NCBI RefSeq assembly: GCF_007828955.1
Contig: NZ_VIVR01000001.1
Coordinates: 2,356,001 to 2,420,000 of the forward strand
DNA from: Kitasatospora atroaurantiaca
GTDB taxonomy: Bacteria; Actinomycetota; Actinomycetes; Streptomycetales; Streptomycetaceae
Direction of reading: 5' to 3'
DNA: 64,000 bases
Below the pieces are notes generated by a model. It made no database searches, was not told where the DNA came from, and was given only the letters and a program-made list of their open reading frames with translations. Below, piece after piece: positions 51,152 through 59,434 of the stretch (its first letter is position 1; each line of letters opens with the position of its first letter). A program made the position numbers and the translations under genes.

Positions 51152-52240
51152 CTACGACTCGGCCAGGATCTGGCCCACGTACCGTGCCACCGCTCGCACC
51201 GCCCCCATTGTGCCCGGGTAGTCCATCCGGGTCGGACCGATCACACCCAACTTCGCAACACTCTGGTCGCCCGAACCGTAGCCGACCGAGACCACCGAGG
51301 TGGAATTGAGGCCTTCGTACTCGTTCTCGTGCCCGATTCTGACCATCATCCCGGCATCGGCCGTCTCACCCAGCAGGCGCAGCAGCACCACCTGCTCCTC
51401 GAGGGCCTCCAGCACCGGCTGGATGGTGAGCGGGAAGTCGTGCCCGAAGCGGGTCAGGTTGGCCGTGCCGGCCAGCATGATCCGCTCCTCGTTCTGCTCG
51501 GCCAGGGTCTCGAAGAGGGTGGCCAGGACGGTGGTGACGGTCGGCCGGTCGGCCGTCTCGAAGGCCGCCGGGAGGTCCTCCAGCAGACCGGGGACGTCGG
51601 GGAGGCGCTGGCCGCCCGCGTGGGCGTTCAGCTTGGCACGCAGCTCGGCCAGGACGGTCTCGCCCACCGTGCCCGGGCAGTCGACCATCCGCTGCTCGAC
51701 CCGGCCGGTGTTGGTGATCAGGACCAGCATCACCTTGGCCGGCGCGAGCGCGACCAGCTCGACGTGCCGGACGGTGGACCGGGACAGCGACGGGTACTGG
51801 ACCACCGCGACCTGCCGGGTGAGCTGCGCGAGCAGACGCACCGTACGGGCCACCACGTCGTCCAGGTCGACCGCGCCGTCCAGGAAGTGCCGGATGGCCC
51901 GGCGCTCGGGGGCGCTCATCGGCTTGACCTCGGCCAGCCGGTCGACGAAGAGGCGGTAGCCCTTGTCGGTCGGGATACGGCCGGCGCTGGTGTGCGGCTG
52001 GTGGATGTAGCCGTCCTCCTCCAGCGTCGCCATGTCGTTGCGCACGGTGGCCGGGGAGACGCCGAGGTTGTGCCGCTCGACCAGGGCCTTCGAGCCGACC
52101 GGCTCCTCGGTGCCCACGTAGTCCTGCACGATGGCGCGCAGCACCGCGAGCTTGCGCTCGTCCAGCGGCCGGACGTCAAGACGGGTGTCGAGCTGGCGAG
52201 CATCCGACTTGCGTTCGTCGGCCCTGCGCTCGCTGAACAT
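51152..52240 (-). CDS. hrcA: Heat-inducible repressor HrcA
   Basis: A 362-residue repressor of heat-shock genes. The N-terminal winged helix (about 28-100) contains [49 protein letters not shown] in the HrcA form; a GAF-like dimerisation domain follows. The first 25 residues are a charged extension ([13 protein letters not shown]). ATG at 52240 follows GGAGG at 8 nt. It controls itself and dnaJ through the CIRCE element 57 bp upstream. Confidence 0.95.
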   Translation of the reverse strand: MFSERRADERKSDARQLDTRLDVRPLDERKLAVLRAIVQDYVGTEEPVGSKALVERHNLGVSPATVRNDMATLEEDGYIHQPHTSAGRIPTDKGYRLFVDRLAEVKPMSAPERRAIRHFLDGAVDLDDVVARTVRLLAQLTRQVAVVQYPSLSRSTVRHVELVALAPAKVMLVLITNTGRVEQRMVDCPGTVGETVLAELRAKLNAHAGGQRLPDVPGLLEDLPAAFETADRPTVTTVLATLFETLAEQNEERIMLAGTANLTRFGHDFPLTIQPVLEALEEQVVLLRLLGETADAGMMVRIGHENEYEGLNSTSVVSVGYGSGDQSVAKLGVIGPTRMDYPGTMGAVRAVARYVGQILAES

Positions 52241-52296
52241 GGCACGCACCTCCGTCTTCGTCCGTTGAACCGTCTGAACCGTCAACCCACCAGCCC

Positions 52297-52323
52297 TTGG
52301 CACTCTGGAAGGCAGAGTGCCAG
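52297..52323 (-). promoter_or_regulatory. CIRCE operator
   Basis: TTGGCACTC-N9-GAGTGCCAG is the HrcA-binding CIRCE element with G in place of A at one symmetric position of each arm of the TTAGCACTC consensus. It lies 57 bp upstream of hrcA. Confidence 0.92.
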
Positions 52324-52505
52324 AACCGTACTTGCCAGTGTACGGGGCGGGTACGACGGCAGGAACGGCCCGCCCACGTGATCCTCGACGTGATCCCCGG
52401 CAGATCCGCCGCGCGCGGATCGTGCCGCCAGGCCCGGCGAGTGGCAGCATCGAAGGCGAGCGAGCTACTTCGCGAGCTGTTTCGCGCGCTATCTGAGGAG
52501 CAGCG

Positions 52506-53429
52506 ATGTCGGCGTCACCGCAGCACTCCCGCTTCGCACCCGACCGTGGGCTGACCGGTCGGATGGTCACCACGATGTTCCTGATCGGATTGCTCTACGT
52601 CGGCTTCACCGGTGTGCTGATCGCCCTGCTGCGCGGGGCGTGGCCGCTGATCGTCCTGATCTCCGGCGGGCTCTTCGTGGCCCAGTTCTGGTTCAGCGAC
52701 AAGATCACCGAGCGGGCGATGGGCGCCCACGAGGTCACCCCCGAGCAGTACCCGCAGCTGCACGGCACCATTGACCGGCTCTGCGCGCTCGCCGACATGC
52801 CCAAACCCCGGGTCGCCGTCGCCAACAACGACATGCCGAACGCCTTCGCCACCGGCCGCAAGCCCGAGAAGGCGGTGGTCTGCGTGACCACCGGAATGCT
52901 GCGACGACTGGAGCCCGAGGAGCTGGAGGGCGTCCTGGCGCATGAGCTCTCGCACGTCGCACACCGGGACGTCGCGGTGATGACCATCGCCGGCTTCCTC
53001 GGCGTGCTGGCCGGCGTGATGACCCGGATCGCCCTGTACGGCGGGTTCATGGGCAGCGGCAACCGGAACAGCAGCGACAGCAACACCGCCATCGCGATGC
53101 TGATCATCCCGGTGGTCAGCATGGTGGTCTACGCGATCAGCTTCCTGCTCACCCGGCTGCTCTCCCGCTACCGCGAGCTGGCCGCCGACCGCGCCGCCGC
53201 CCAGCTCACCGGACGGCCGAGCGCGCTGGCCTCGGCCCTCACCAAGGTCACCGGGCAGATCGCCGCCATCCCGAGCGAGGACCTGCGCAAGGCGCAGGCG
53301 TACAACGCCTTCTACTTCGCCCCGGCGCTCAGCGCCCGCGACGCCGCCACCCAGCTGTTCTCCACCCACCCGTCGCTGGAGACGCGGCTGGAGCAGCTCG
53401 GCCGGATCTCCGCCCAGCTCGGCCAGTGA
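52506..53429 (+). CDS. htpX: Membrane metalloprotease HtpX
   Basis: A 307-residue M48B protease that degrades misfolded membrane proteins. Two N-terminal helices (22-42, 47-63) precede the zinc motif HELSH (His146, Glu147, His150). Two more helices follow, then the third ligand Glu in [14 protein letters not shown] at 52506 follows GAGGAG at 5 nt. The pspAB gene lies 24 bp downstream, a conserved pair, so both belong to an envelope-stress response. It diverges from hrcA. Confidence 0.94.
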   Translation: MSASPQHSRFAPDRGLTGRMVTTMFLIGLLYVGFTGVLIALLRGAWPLIVLISGGLFVAQFWFSDKITERAMGAHEVTPEQYPQLHGTIDRLCALADMPKPRVAVANNDMPNAFATGRKPEKAVVCVTTGMLRRLEPEELEGVLAHELSHVAHRDVAVMTIAGFLGVLAGVMTRIALYGGFMGSGNRNSSDSNTAIAMLIIPVVSMVVYAISFLLTRLLSRYRELAADRAAAQLTGRPSALASALTKVTGQIAAIPSEDLRKAQAYNAFYFAPALSARDAATQLFSTHPSLETRLEQLGRISAQLGQ

Positions 53430-53453
53430 CGGACACACCGCTGAGGAGACTTC

Positions 53454-54038
53454 ATGGGATTCCTGGATGCCCTGTTCGGCCGTAGCAAGCCGGTCAGGCC
53501 CGACCTCGACCAGCTCTTCGGCGTGCCCTCCGCCGCCCTCACCCTGGAGGCGGCGGCCGGCTTCAGACCGACCGGGCTCGGGTCGGTCTGCTTCGCCGCC
53601 GTGGAGGGCGGTGCCTTCGGCGAGGTGGAGCGCCAGGTCCGCGCCCTGCTGGACGCGGACACCGCGACCGGCGGCGTCCCGGTCGAGGCAAGCCAGGACT
53701 CCTACGGCTACTCCTGGCTGCTCGCCCGGCACACCCCCGAGGAACTCCCCGACCTGGTCAACGACCTCCACGCGGTCAACAGCGAACTGGAGGCGAACGG
53801 CTTCGGCCCCCAGCTGCTCTGCTCGATCGTCGGCTTCCGCAACGAGGCCGGCCAGCCCCTCGGCCTGGTCTACCTCTACAAGCGCGGCACCTTCTACCCC
53901 TTCGCCCCGATGCCGGGCGGCGGCGAGAAGCGCAACAATCCGCTGGAACTCCAGGTCAAGGCGATGCTCACCAACGACCTGCGGGTCGAACAGGACCTCA
54001 GCCGCTGGTTCCCCGTCTGGGGCGCGCCGGGGCTGTGA
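53454..54038 (+). CDS. pspAB: PspA-associated protein PspAB
   Basis: A 194-residue soluble protein starting MGFLDALFGRSKPVRPDLDQLFGVPSAALTL, with the family block GFRPTGLGSVCFAAVEGGAF and a C-terminal WFPVWGAPGL. PspAB proteins are found beside HtpX or PspA in actinobacteria and are linked to membrane-stress response; the biochemical role is not known. It is co-transcribed with htpX. Confidence 0.88.
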   Translation: MGFLDALFGRSKPVRPDLDQLFGVPSAALTLEAAAGFRPTGLGSVCFAAVEGGAFGEVERQVRALLDADTATGGVPVEASQDSYGYSWLLARHTPEELPDLVNDLHAVNSELEANGFGPQLLCSIVGFRNEAGQPLGLVYLYKRGTFYPFAPMPGGGEKRNNPLELQVKAMLTNDLRVEQDLSRWFPVWGAPGL

Positions 54039-54042
54039 GCGG

Positions 54043-54696
54043 TCAGTCCCGGGGCGCGCTGTACCAGCGCCAGGAGGTCAGGCGCGGACGGCCCGGCAGT
54101 TCCGCCCGGCCGGTGGCCCAGAGCAGCGTCGGCCATCGCTCGGTGTCCACCGGCGCGTCGGGGAACAGGCGGCCCAGCACCCGGTCGCACAGGTCCGCGG
54201 GCGGCACCCAGGCCACGCCGAGGCCCTCGGCGACGTCGTGCGTGTGCACCAGGGTCTCCACGACGCCCATGGCGGCGAAGCCCTCCGGATCCGCAACCCC
54301 GTAGCCGTGGAACGCGCGGGTCCGCGGGGACGCCGTACGCACCATCGCCACCAGCAGCGTGCCGCCCACCTCCAGGATCTGCAGCAGCCCTGCCGGGCCC
54401 GAGCCGCGGTCCGCGAGGAGCACGTTCGCCGGCCCGCCCGGCTTCTGACGGGTCCACACGAACGGGATGAACCCGTCCATCGGGGGTGCCTCGGGCGCCA
54501 GCTGCGCCGCGTAGGAGAAGAGACCGTCGGCGAGGTGCTCGACGGTCTCCCAGCAGCCCCACTCGGAGGAGCCTGCGAGGGCGTCCCAGTCCGCCGCCGG
54601 CGGCGCCGTACGCAGGGCGGTGACCGCCAGCCCCACGGCGTGTGCGACATCGGCCGCGGTGACGGGGACTCTCGGGGATCCAGGCGCATCGGACAC
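54043..54696 (-). CDS. DinB/maleylpyruvate-isomerase-like metalloprotein
   Basis: A 217-residue protein of the DinB-like four-helix superfamily. The N-terminal helix carries SEWGCWETVEHLADGLFSYAAQL, and a second candidate metal-binding pair lies in ETLVHTHDVAEGLG. Relatives include mycothiol-dependent maleylpyruvate isomerase and many uncharacterised actinobacterial enzymes. The start is GTG at 54696 with a weak ribosome site. It converges with pspAB (4-bp gap). Mycothiol use is an inference from the family only. Confidence 0.78.
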   Translation of the reverse strand: MSDAPGSPRVPVTAADVAHAVGLAVTALRTAPPAADWDALAGSSEWGCWETVEHLADGLFSYAAQLAPEAPPMDGFIPFVWTRQKPGGPANVLLADRGSGPAGLLQILEVGGTLLVAMVRTASPRTRAFHGYGVADPEGFAAMGVVETLVHTHDVAEGLGVAWVPPADLCDRVLGRLFPDAPVDTERWPTLLWATGRAELPGRPRLTSWRWYSAPRD

Positions 54697-54767
54697 GGCG
54701 TGACCGTATCAACCGGCTGACGGCCAACCGGCTGACGGACTTCCGGCTGATGCCGGGTCGGACCTCG

Positions 54768-54773
54768 TAGACT
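54768..54773 (+). promoter_or_regulatory. -10 element of a likely leaderless transcript
   Basis: TAGACT sits 7 nt before the ATG of the DUF3097 gene, which has no ribosome-binding site; this spacing is typical of leaderless actinobacterial mRNAs. Confidence 0.5.
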
Positions 54774-54780
54774 CCGGTGA

Positions 54781-55608
54781 ATGCGCAGCAGGCAGTACGG
54801 ACCGGACCTGACCCCGCCCTGGAAGCGGCAGCAGCCCGCACCCGAGGTGGCGGCCGAGCGTGATCTGGTGGTGGAGGAGGCGGCCACCGGGTTCTGCGGG
54901 GCGGTGGTGCGGTGCGAGAAGACGGCGGAGGGGCTGACGGTCACTCTGGAGGACCGCTTCGGCAAGCAGCGGGTCTTCCCTCTGACACCGCGCGGGTTCC
55001 TGCTGGAGGGGCGGGTCGTCACCCTGGTCCGGCCGAGCGGGCCCGCGCCCGTCGTCAAGCCGGGGCGGACCGCCTCCGGGTCGGTGGCGGTGCCCGGCGC
55101 CCGGGCGCGGGTCGCGCGCGAGTCGCGGATCTATGTCGAGGGGCGGCACGACGCGGAGCTGGTGGAGCGGGTCTGGGGCGACGACCTGCGGATCGAGGGC
55201 GTGGTCGTCGAGTACCTGGAGGGCATCGACGACCTGCCCGCCATCGTCGCCGAGTTCGGGCCCGGGCCCGGGCGGCGGCTCGGCGTCCTGGTCGACCACC
55301 TGCTGCCCGGTACCAAGGAGCACCGGATCGCCACGCAGGTGACGGGCGATTCGGTGCTGGTCGTCGGCCACCCGTACATCGACGTCTGGGAGGCGGTGAA
55401 GCCGTCCGCCGTGGGCATCCCGGCGTGGCCGCAGGTGCCGCGCGGCGAGGTCTGGAAGGAGGGCATCTGCCGCCGCCTCGGCTGGCCGGTCGACACCCCT
55501 GCCGCCTGGAAGCGCATCCTGGCCTCGGTGAACTCCTACAAGGACCTCGAACCACAACTCCTCGGCCGCGTCGAGGAACTGATCGACTTCGTCACCTCGA
55601 CGGACTGA
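54781..55608 (+). CDS. DUF3097 protein with Toprim-like core
   Basis: A 275-residue cytosolic protein of the actinobacterial DUF3097 family (MRSRQYGPDLTPPWKRQQPAPEV). Residues 115-215 resemble a Toprim fold: an initial glutamate in IYVEGRHDAELVERV and the acidic motif LGVLVDHLLPGTKEHRI. The N-terminal 110 residues form a small beta-rich domain (GAVVRCEKTAEGLTVTLEDRFGKQRVF). Toprim domains bind metal for nucleic-acid cleavage or strand transfer, so a nucleic-acid role is possible but not shown. Confidence 0.85.
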   Translation: MRSRQYGPDLTPPWKRQQPAPEVAAERDLVVEEAATGFCGAVVRCEKTAEGLTVTLEDRFGKQRVFPLTPRGFLLEGRVVTLVRPSGPAPVVKPGRTASGSVAVPGARARVARESRIYVEGRHDAELVERVWGDDLRIEGVVVEYLEGIDDLPAIVAEFGPGPGRRLGVLVDHLLPGTKEHRIATQVTGDSVLVVGHPYIDVWEAVKPSAVGIPAWPQVPRGEVWKEGICRRLGWPVDTPAAWKRILASVNSYKDLEPQLLGRVEELIDFVTSTD

Positions 55609-55686
55609 GCCGGGACACGGGCCCGACATGCCCGGGTCCGTGCAGGTGTCGCCGCACACTGGGGAGGAGCCCGGCGGAAGGACGCG

Positions 55687-55908
55687 ATGCCCGAGGACCC
55701 AGAGGTACCCGGCAGCTACGGCGACGCCCTGTTCGAGCCCGACGAACCCGGCGAGGCCGCCCGCATCGATCTCGGGGCGGTGACCTTGGGGCCGGCAGGC
55801 CTGAGCCCAGGGGCGCGGGCTCACCGTTCGAGTCGGGGGCACCCCCAGGGGCGCGGGGAACTGCGCGACCAGGGCACAACGTCGGTGCACGGTTGCGCGC
55901 GCACGTAG
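55687..55908 (+). CDS. Short ORF running into a repeat; probable remnant
   Basis: The first 35 codons (MPEDPEVPGSYGDALFEPDEP...) have a good ribosome site (GGAAGGACGCG) and normal codon use. From about codon 42 the frame reads through dispersed repeat copy C (ARAHRSSRGHPQGRGELRDQ). Either this is a genuine 73-residue protein with a repeat-derived tail or the start of a gene whose remainder was lost at the repeat. No homologue is recognised. Confidence 0.4.
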   Translation: MPEDPEVPGSYGDALFEPDEPGEAARIDLGAVTLGPAGLSPGARAHRSSRGHPQGRGELRDQGTTSVHGCART

Positions 55909-55935
55909 TTAATCGAGCAGAGCCCCGCGCCCCTG
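55808..55935. repeat. Dispersed GC-rich inverted repeat, copy C
   Basis: CAGGGGCGCGGG occurs at 55808 and 55846, and the inverted end CCCCGCGCCCCTG at 55923-55935. Layout matches copies A and B. Confidence 0.8.
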
Positions 55936-55979
55936 TTGTGGTTGCCCTGAGCGGTCACGCTCGCGACCCGCTGTGGCGG

Positions 55980-57209
55980 CTAGTCCACCAGGTCGCGGAC
56001 GACCGCGTCTGCCAGCAGGCGGCCCTGGAGGGTGAGGACGGCCCGGCCATCCTCGTACGAGACCGGGTCCAGCAGGCCGTCCGCGAGCGCCCGCTCCGCG
56101 GCCTCACGGCCCGCCGGCGCCAGGAGCGAGAGCGGGCACCCCTCCCGCAGCCGGAGCTCGAGCAGGATGCGCTCGACCCGCCGGTCCTCGTCCGGGAGGA
56201 CCTCCCGCCCCTGCCCGGGCGTGCGCTGCTCCGCGAGAGCCTGGGCGTACGCCGCCGGATGCTTGGCGTTCCACCAGCGGACCCCGCCGACATGGCTGTG
56301 GGCACCGGGCCCCGCGCCCCACCAGTCCGCGCCCGTCCAGTAGAGCTCGTTGTGACGGCAGCGCCCGGCCTCGGTGGTGGCCCAGTTGGAGACCTCGTAC
56401 CAGGAGTAACCGGCCGCCGACAGCGCCTCCTCGGCGATCAGGTACCGGTCGGCGTGCACGTCGTCGTCGACCATCGGCAGCTCGCCGCGCTTGATCCGGG
56501 CGGCCAGCTTGGTGCCGTCCTCGACGATCAGCGAGTACGCGGAGATGTGGTCGGGCCCGGCGCCGATCGCGGCGTCCAGCGAGGCGCGCCAGTCGTCGTC
56601 GGACTCGCCGGGGGTCCCGTAGATCAGATCCAGGTTGACGTGCTCGAAGCCCGCCGCGCGGGCCTCGGCGACGCAGGCCTCCGGGCGGCCGGGGGTGTGG
56701 TGGCGGTCGAGCAGCTGGAGCACGTGCGGCCGGGCGCTCTGCATGCCGAAGGAGATCCGGTTGAAGCCGCCCTCGCGCAGCTCGGCGAGATAGGCCGGGT
56801 TCACCGACTCCGGGTTGGCCTCGGTGGTGACCTCGGCGCCGGCCGCCAGCCCGAACTCCTCACGGATCGCCGCCAGCATCTTCACCAGGTCCCCGGCGGG
56901 CAGCAGCGTCGGCGTGCCACCCCCGAGGAAGACGGTCTGCACCGGCAGGTCCACGGAGCCGAGCACCTTCCGGGCCAGCCGGATCTCCGCGACCAGGTTG
57001 TCGGCGTACGTCTCCTGCGAGGCGACCGCCCCCGAGGAGCGCAGCTCGGTGGCGGTGTAGGTGTTGAAGTCGCAGTACCCGCAGCGGGTCGCGCAGTACG
57101 GCACGTGCACGTAGAAACCGAAGGGCCGCTCGCCGAGCCCCTTGAGGGCGTGGGCGGGCAGGGAACCGTCGGACGGCAGCGGTTCGCCGTCGGGAAGTGC
57201 GGAGGGCAT
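55980..57209 (-). CDS. hemW: Radical SAM haem chaperone HemW
   Basis: A 409-residue radical-SAM protein. The iron-sulfur motif is CATRCGYC (Cys39, Cys43, Cys46), the SAM-binding glycines are FLGGGTPTLL, and the C-terminal HemN-like domain follows. Once annotated as oxygen-independent coproporphyrinogen oxidase, this branch is now regarded as a haem-binding chaperone that inserts haem into respiratory proteins. ATG at 57209. It lies downstream of the acyl-CoA ligase gene, from which a terminator separates it. Confidence 0.93.
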   Translation of the reverse strand: MPSALPDGEPLPSDGSLPAHALKGLGERPFGFYVHVPYCATRCGYCDFNTYTATELRSSGAVASQETYADNLVAEIRLARKVLGSVDLPVQTVFLGGGTPTLLPAGDLVKMLAAIREEFGLAAGAEVTTEANPESVNPAYLAELREGGFNRISFGMQSARPHVLQLLDRHHTPGRPEACVAEARAAGFEHVNLDLIYGTPGESDDDWRASLDAAIGAGPDHISAYSLIVEDGTKLAARIKRGELPMVDDDVHADRYLIAEEALSAAGYSWYEVSNWATTEAGRCRHNELYWTGADWWGAGPGAHSHVGGVRWWNAKHPAAYAQALAEQRTPGQGREVLPDEDRRVERILLELRLREGCPLSLLAPAGREAAERALADGLLDPVSYEDGRAVLTLQGRLLADAVVRDLVD

Positions 57210-57217
57210 ACCCCTAT

Positions 57218-57251
57218 TGTCCGGTACGGCCCGGGTGAGCCGTACCGGACA
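57218..57251 (-). terminator. Terminator of the acyl-CoA ligase gene
   Basis: A 13-bp perfect stem (TGTCCGGTACGGC and complement, 8-nt loop) lies 6 nt past the stop. Confidence 0.85.
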
Positions 57252-57257
57252 GAAGGA

Positions 57258-59135
57258 TCACGCCTCGACGGAGCCCGCGTACATCTCGGCGACGGCGTCG
57301 GCGTAGGTCTTCTCGACCACCGGGCGCTTGATCTTGAGGCTCGGGGTCAGCTCGCCGTGCTCGATGTCGAGGTCGCGCGGGAGCAGGCTGAACTTCTTGA
57401 TCGTCTGCCAGCGCTGCAGGTCCGTGTTGAGCCTCTGGACGAAGCCGTTGATCAGCTCCCGCACCTGCGGGGAGGCGACCACCTCGGCGTACGACTTTCC
57501 GGCCAGCTCGTGCTCGGCGGCCCAGGGCATGATCACCGCTTCGTCCAGGCCGATCAGCGCGCTGCAGAAGTTGCGGCCGTTGCCGATCACCAGGATGTTG
57601 CTGACGAACGGGCAGATCGCCTTGAACTTGCCCTCGATCTCGCTCGGCGCGACGTACTTGCCGCCGGAGGTCTTGAACACGTCCTTCTTGCGGTCGGTGA
57701 TCTTCAGGAAGCCGTCGACCAGCTCGCCGATGTCACCGGTGTGGAACCAGCCGTCCGGCTCCAGGACCTCGGCGGTCTGCTCGGGCAGGTCGTGGTAGCC
57801 GCGCATGACGCCGGGGCCGCGCAGCAGGATCTCGCCGTCCTCGGCGATCCGGACCTCGGTGCCGGGCAGCGGCACGCCGACGGTGCCCACCCGGATGTCC
57901 TCGGCCCGGTTGACGCTGGAGCCGCCGCTGGTCTCGGTCAGGCCGTAGCCCTCCAGGATCGGCACACCGGCACCCAGGAAGAAGTAGCCGATCTCGGGAG
58001 CGAGCGCCGCGCTGCCGGAGACGGAACCGCGCAGGCGACCTCCGAAGGCGGCCCGGATCTTGGTGTAGACGAGCTTGTCGGCGATGGCGTGCTGGACGGT
58101 CAGCGCGAGCGGTGCGCTGTCCTTGCCGGTGGCGACCCGGTTGGCCTGGGTGATCCGGGCGTGGTCACGGGCGACCTTGGCGGCCCACAGGAAGATCTTG
58201 TACTTGAGGCCGCCCTCGGCACGGGCCCGGCCGGCGATGCCGTTGTAGACCTTCTCGAAGATGCGCGGCGCCGAGGCCATCAGCGTGGGCCGGACCACCG
58301 GGAGGTTGTGGACGATCCGGTCCACCCGGCCGTCCACGGCCATCACATGGCCGGTGACGATCTGGCCGGAGATGAGGATCTTGCCGAACACGTGCGACAG
58401 CGGCAGCCAGGTGAACTGCACGTCGTCCGAGCGCAGCAGACCGCTGGCCTCCTGGGCGACGCCCTCGTACGACCAGCAGTCGTGCACCAGGCGCACGCCC
58501 TTGGGGCGGCCGGTGGTGCCGGAGGTGTAGATCAGGGTGGCGAGCTGCTCGCGGTCGAGCGCGTCGACCGCCTTGGTGATCGCGTCCGGGTGCTCGGCCA
58601 GGTACTCCGTGCCGCGCTTCTCCAGCTCGGCCAGGGTCATGACCTCGAAGCCCTCGGCCTCCGGGAGCTCGGCCGGGGCGTCGAAGAGGATGATCGTTCT
58701 GAGCGCCGGGAGCTGGTCACGGTGGGCGACGGCCTTGGCGAGCTGGGCCTCGTTCTCGGCGAAGAGGGCCTTGCTGCCGGAGTTGGAGAGGATGAACGCC
58801 GTCTCGTCGGCGTTGGTGCTGGGGTACACCGTGGTGGTGGCGGCACCGGCGCACATGTTGCCCATGTCCGCGATGATCCACTCGATCCTGGTGGAGGAGG
58901 AGAGCGCGACCGGGTCCTCCGACCCGATCCCGATCGCCATCAGACCCGCGGCCACGGCCTTGACCCGGTCGGCCGTCTGCGCCCACGTCAGCGAGCGCCA
59001 CTGCTCGGCGCCCGGGGCGCCGTCTGCCGCGTGCTCGTCCACGGGGGCGGGGTACCGGTAGGCCTCGGCGTCAGGTGTGGCCTCTACTCTGCTCAGGAAG
59101 AGGTGTGCCACAGAGGGCGGACGCCGCTCGATCAT
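57258..59135 (-). CDS. Long-chain fatty acid-CoA ligase (FadD15-like)
   Basis: A 625-residue ANL-superfamily enzyme that activates long-chain fatty acids as acyl-AMP and then acyl-CoA. The P-loop is IYTSGTTGRPKGV, A5 is GYGLTETSG, A7 is WFHTGDIGEL, and A8 is LKITDRKKDVFKTSGGKYVAPSEIE; a catalytic Lys lies in LTPSLKIKRPVV. No membrane segment is visible. ATG at 59135 gives the usual length (MIERRPPSVAHLFLSRV). Divergent from the ABC exporter operon across a 300-bp gap that carries the structured leader of that operon. Confidence 0.92.
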   Translation of the reverse strand: MIERRPPSVAHLFLSRVEATPDAEAYRYPAPVDEHAADGAPGAEQWRSLTWAQTADRVKAVAAGLMAIGIGSEDPVALSSSTRIEWIIADMGNMCAGAATTTVYPSTNADETAFILSNSGSKALFAENEAQLAKAVAHRDQLPALRTIILFDAPAELPEAEGFEVMTLAELEKRGTEYLAEHPDAITKAVDALDREQLATLIYTSGTTGRPKGVRLVHDCWSYEGVAQEASGLLRSDDVQFTWLPLSHVFGKILISGQIVTGHVMAVDGRVDRIVHNLPVVRPTLMASAPRIFEKVYNGIAGRARAEGGLKYKIFLWAAKVARDHARITQANRVATGKDSAPLALTVQHAIADKLVYTKIRAAFGGRLRGSVSGSAALAPEIGYFFLGAGVPILEGYGLTETSGGSSVNRAEDIRVGTVGVPLPGTEVRIAEDGEILLRGPGVMRGYHDLPEQTAEVLEPDGWFHTGDIGELVDGFLKITDRKKDVFKTSGGKYVAPSEIEGKFKAICPFVSNILVIGNGRNFCSALIGLDEAVIMPWAAEHELAGKSYAEVVASPQVRELINGFVQRLNTDLQRWQTIKKFSLLPRDLDIEHGELTPSLKIKRPVVEKTYADAVAEMYAGSVEA

Positions 59136-59310
59136 GGACTGCGCGGAACTCAACGAGGACCTCCGGGGGGCGGGTGGTCGAGGGTGGAGAGCGGTGGCGG
59201 TGGGGGGCAGCCGACCGGCCACCTTGTTAACCAGCGAGTAACAAGAGGGCAATCAGCAGCCTAGGGGGTGCGGAGCCGTTCCGTAAGGGGGTGACGCCAG
59301 CTGGCACACC
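59136..59310. other. Divergent promoter region of the ligase gene and ABC operon
   Basis: No gene is seen. It contains the only AT-rich patch nearby (TTGTTAACCAGCGAGTAACAAG at 59223-59244, with TTGTTA/TAACAA inverted arms), which probably holds an operator or promoter. Confidence 0.5.
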
Positions 59311-59434
59311 GTCGGTCCGGCAGTGCAAAGGACAGGACAAGTCTGCGGGCCGGGCCACGGTAAACCCGCACGCAGACCCGTGGGAAGACCGAAAATGGGG
59401 TGCGAATCCCCCAGCCGACAACGAGAGTGTCACG
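59311..59434 (+). ncRNA. Structured 5' leader of the ABC exporter operon (class unassigned)
   Basis: The 130 nt before the exporter start fold well. GTCTGC at 59341 pairs with GCAGAC at 59372-59377, with GGG/CCC inside. GGGG-TGCGAAT-CCCC forms a compact hairpin at 59397-59411. GTCGG at 59311 can close the structure with CCGAC at 59415. The purine-rich linkers GGGAAGACCGAAAAT resemble riboswitch junctions. The GGGGUGCGAAUCC core is reminiscent of cobalamin and c-di-AMP aptamers, but the remaining conserved boxes of either class are not found, so I do not assign one. Confidence 0.45.

Noticed and set aside
52600..53771. Minus-strand ORFs opposite htpX and pspAB
   Set aside because: Shadow frames; plus-strand genes have ribosome sites, conserved motifs and the known gene order.
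59291..59434. In-frame upstream extension of the first ABC subunit
   Set aside because: The open frame has an unlikely N-terminus (MTPAGTPSVRQCKGQDKSAG) and lies over the structured leader; the GTG at 59435 matches the family start.
59341..59434. Assignment of the leader to the cobalamin or c-di-AMP riboswitch class
   Set aside because: The GGUGCGAAUCC core looks similar, but the B12 box and the second GAAUCC/CAGCUAACC segment are absent, so a class name would be a guess.
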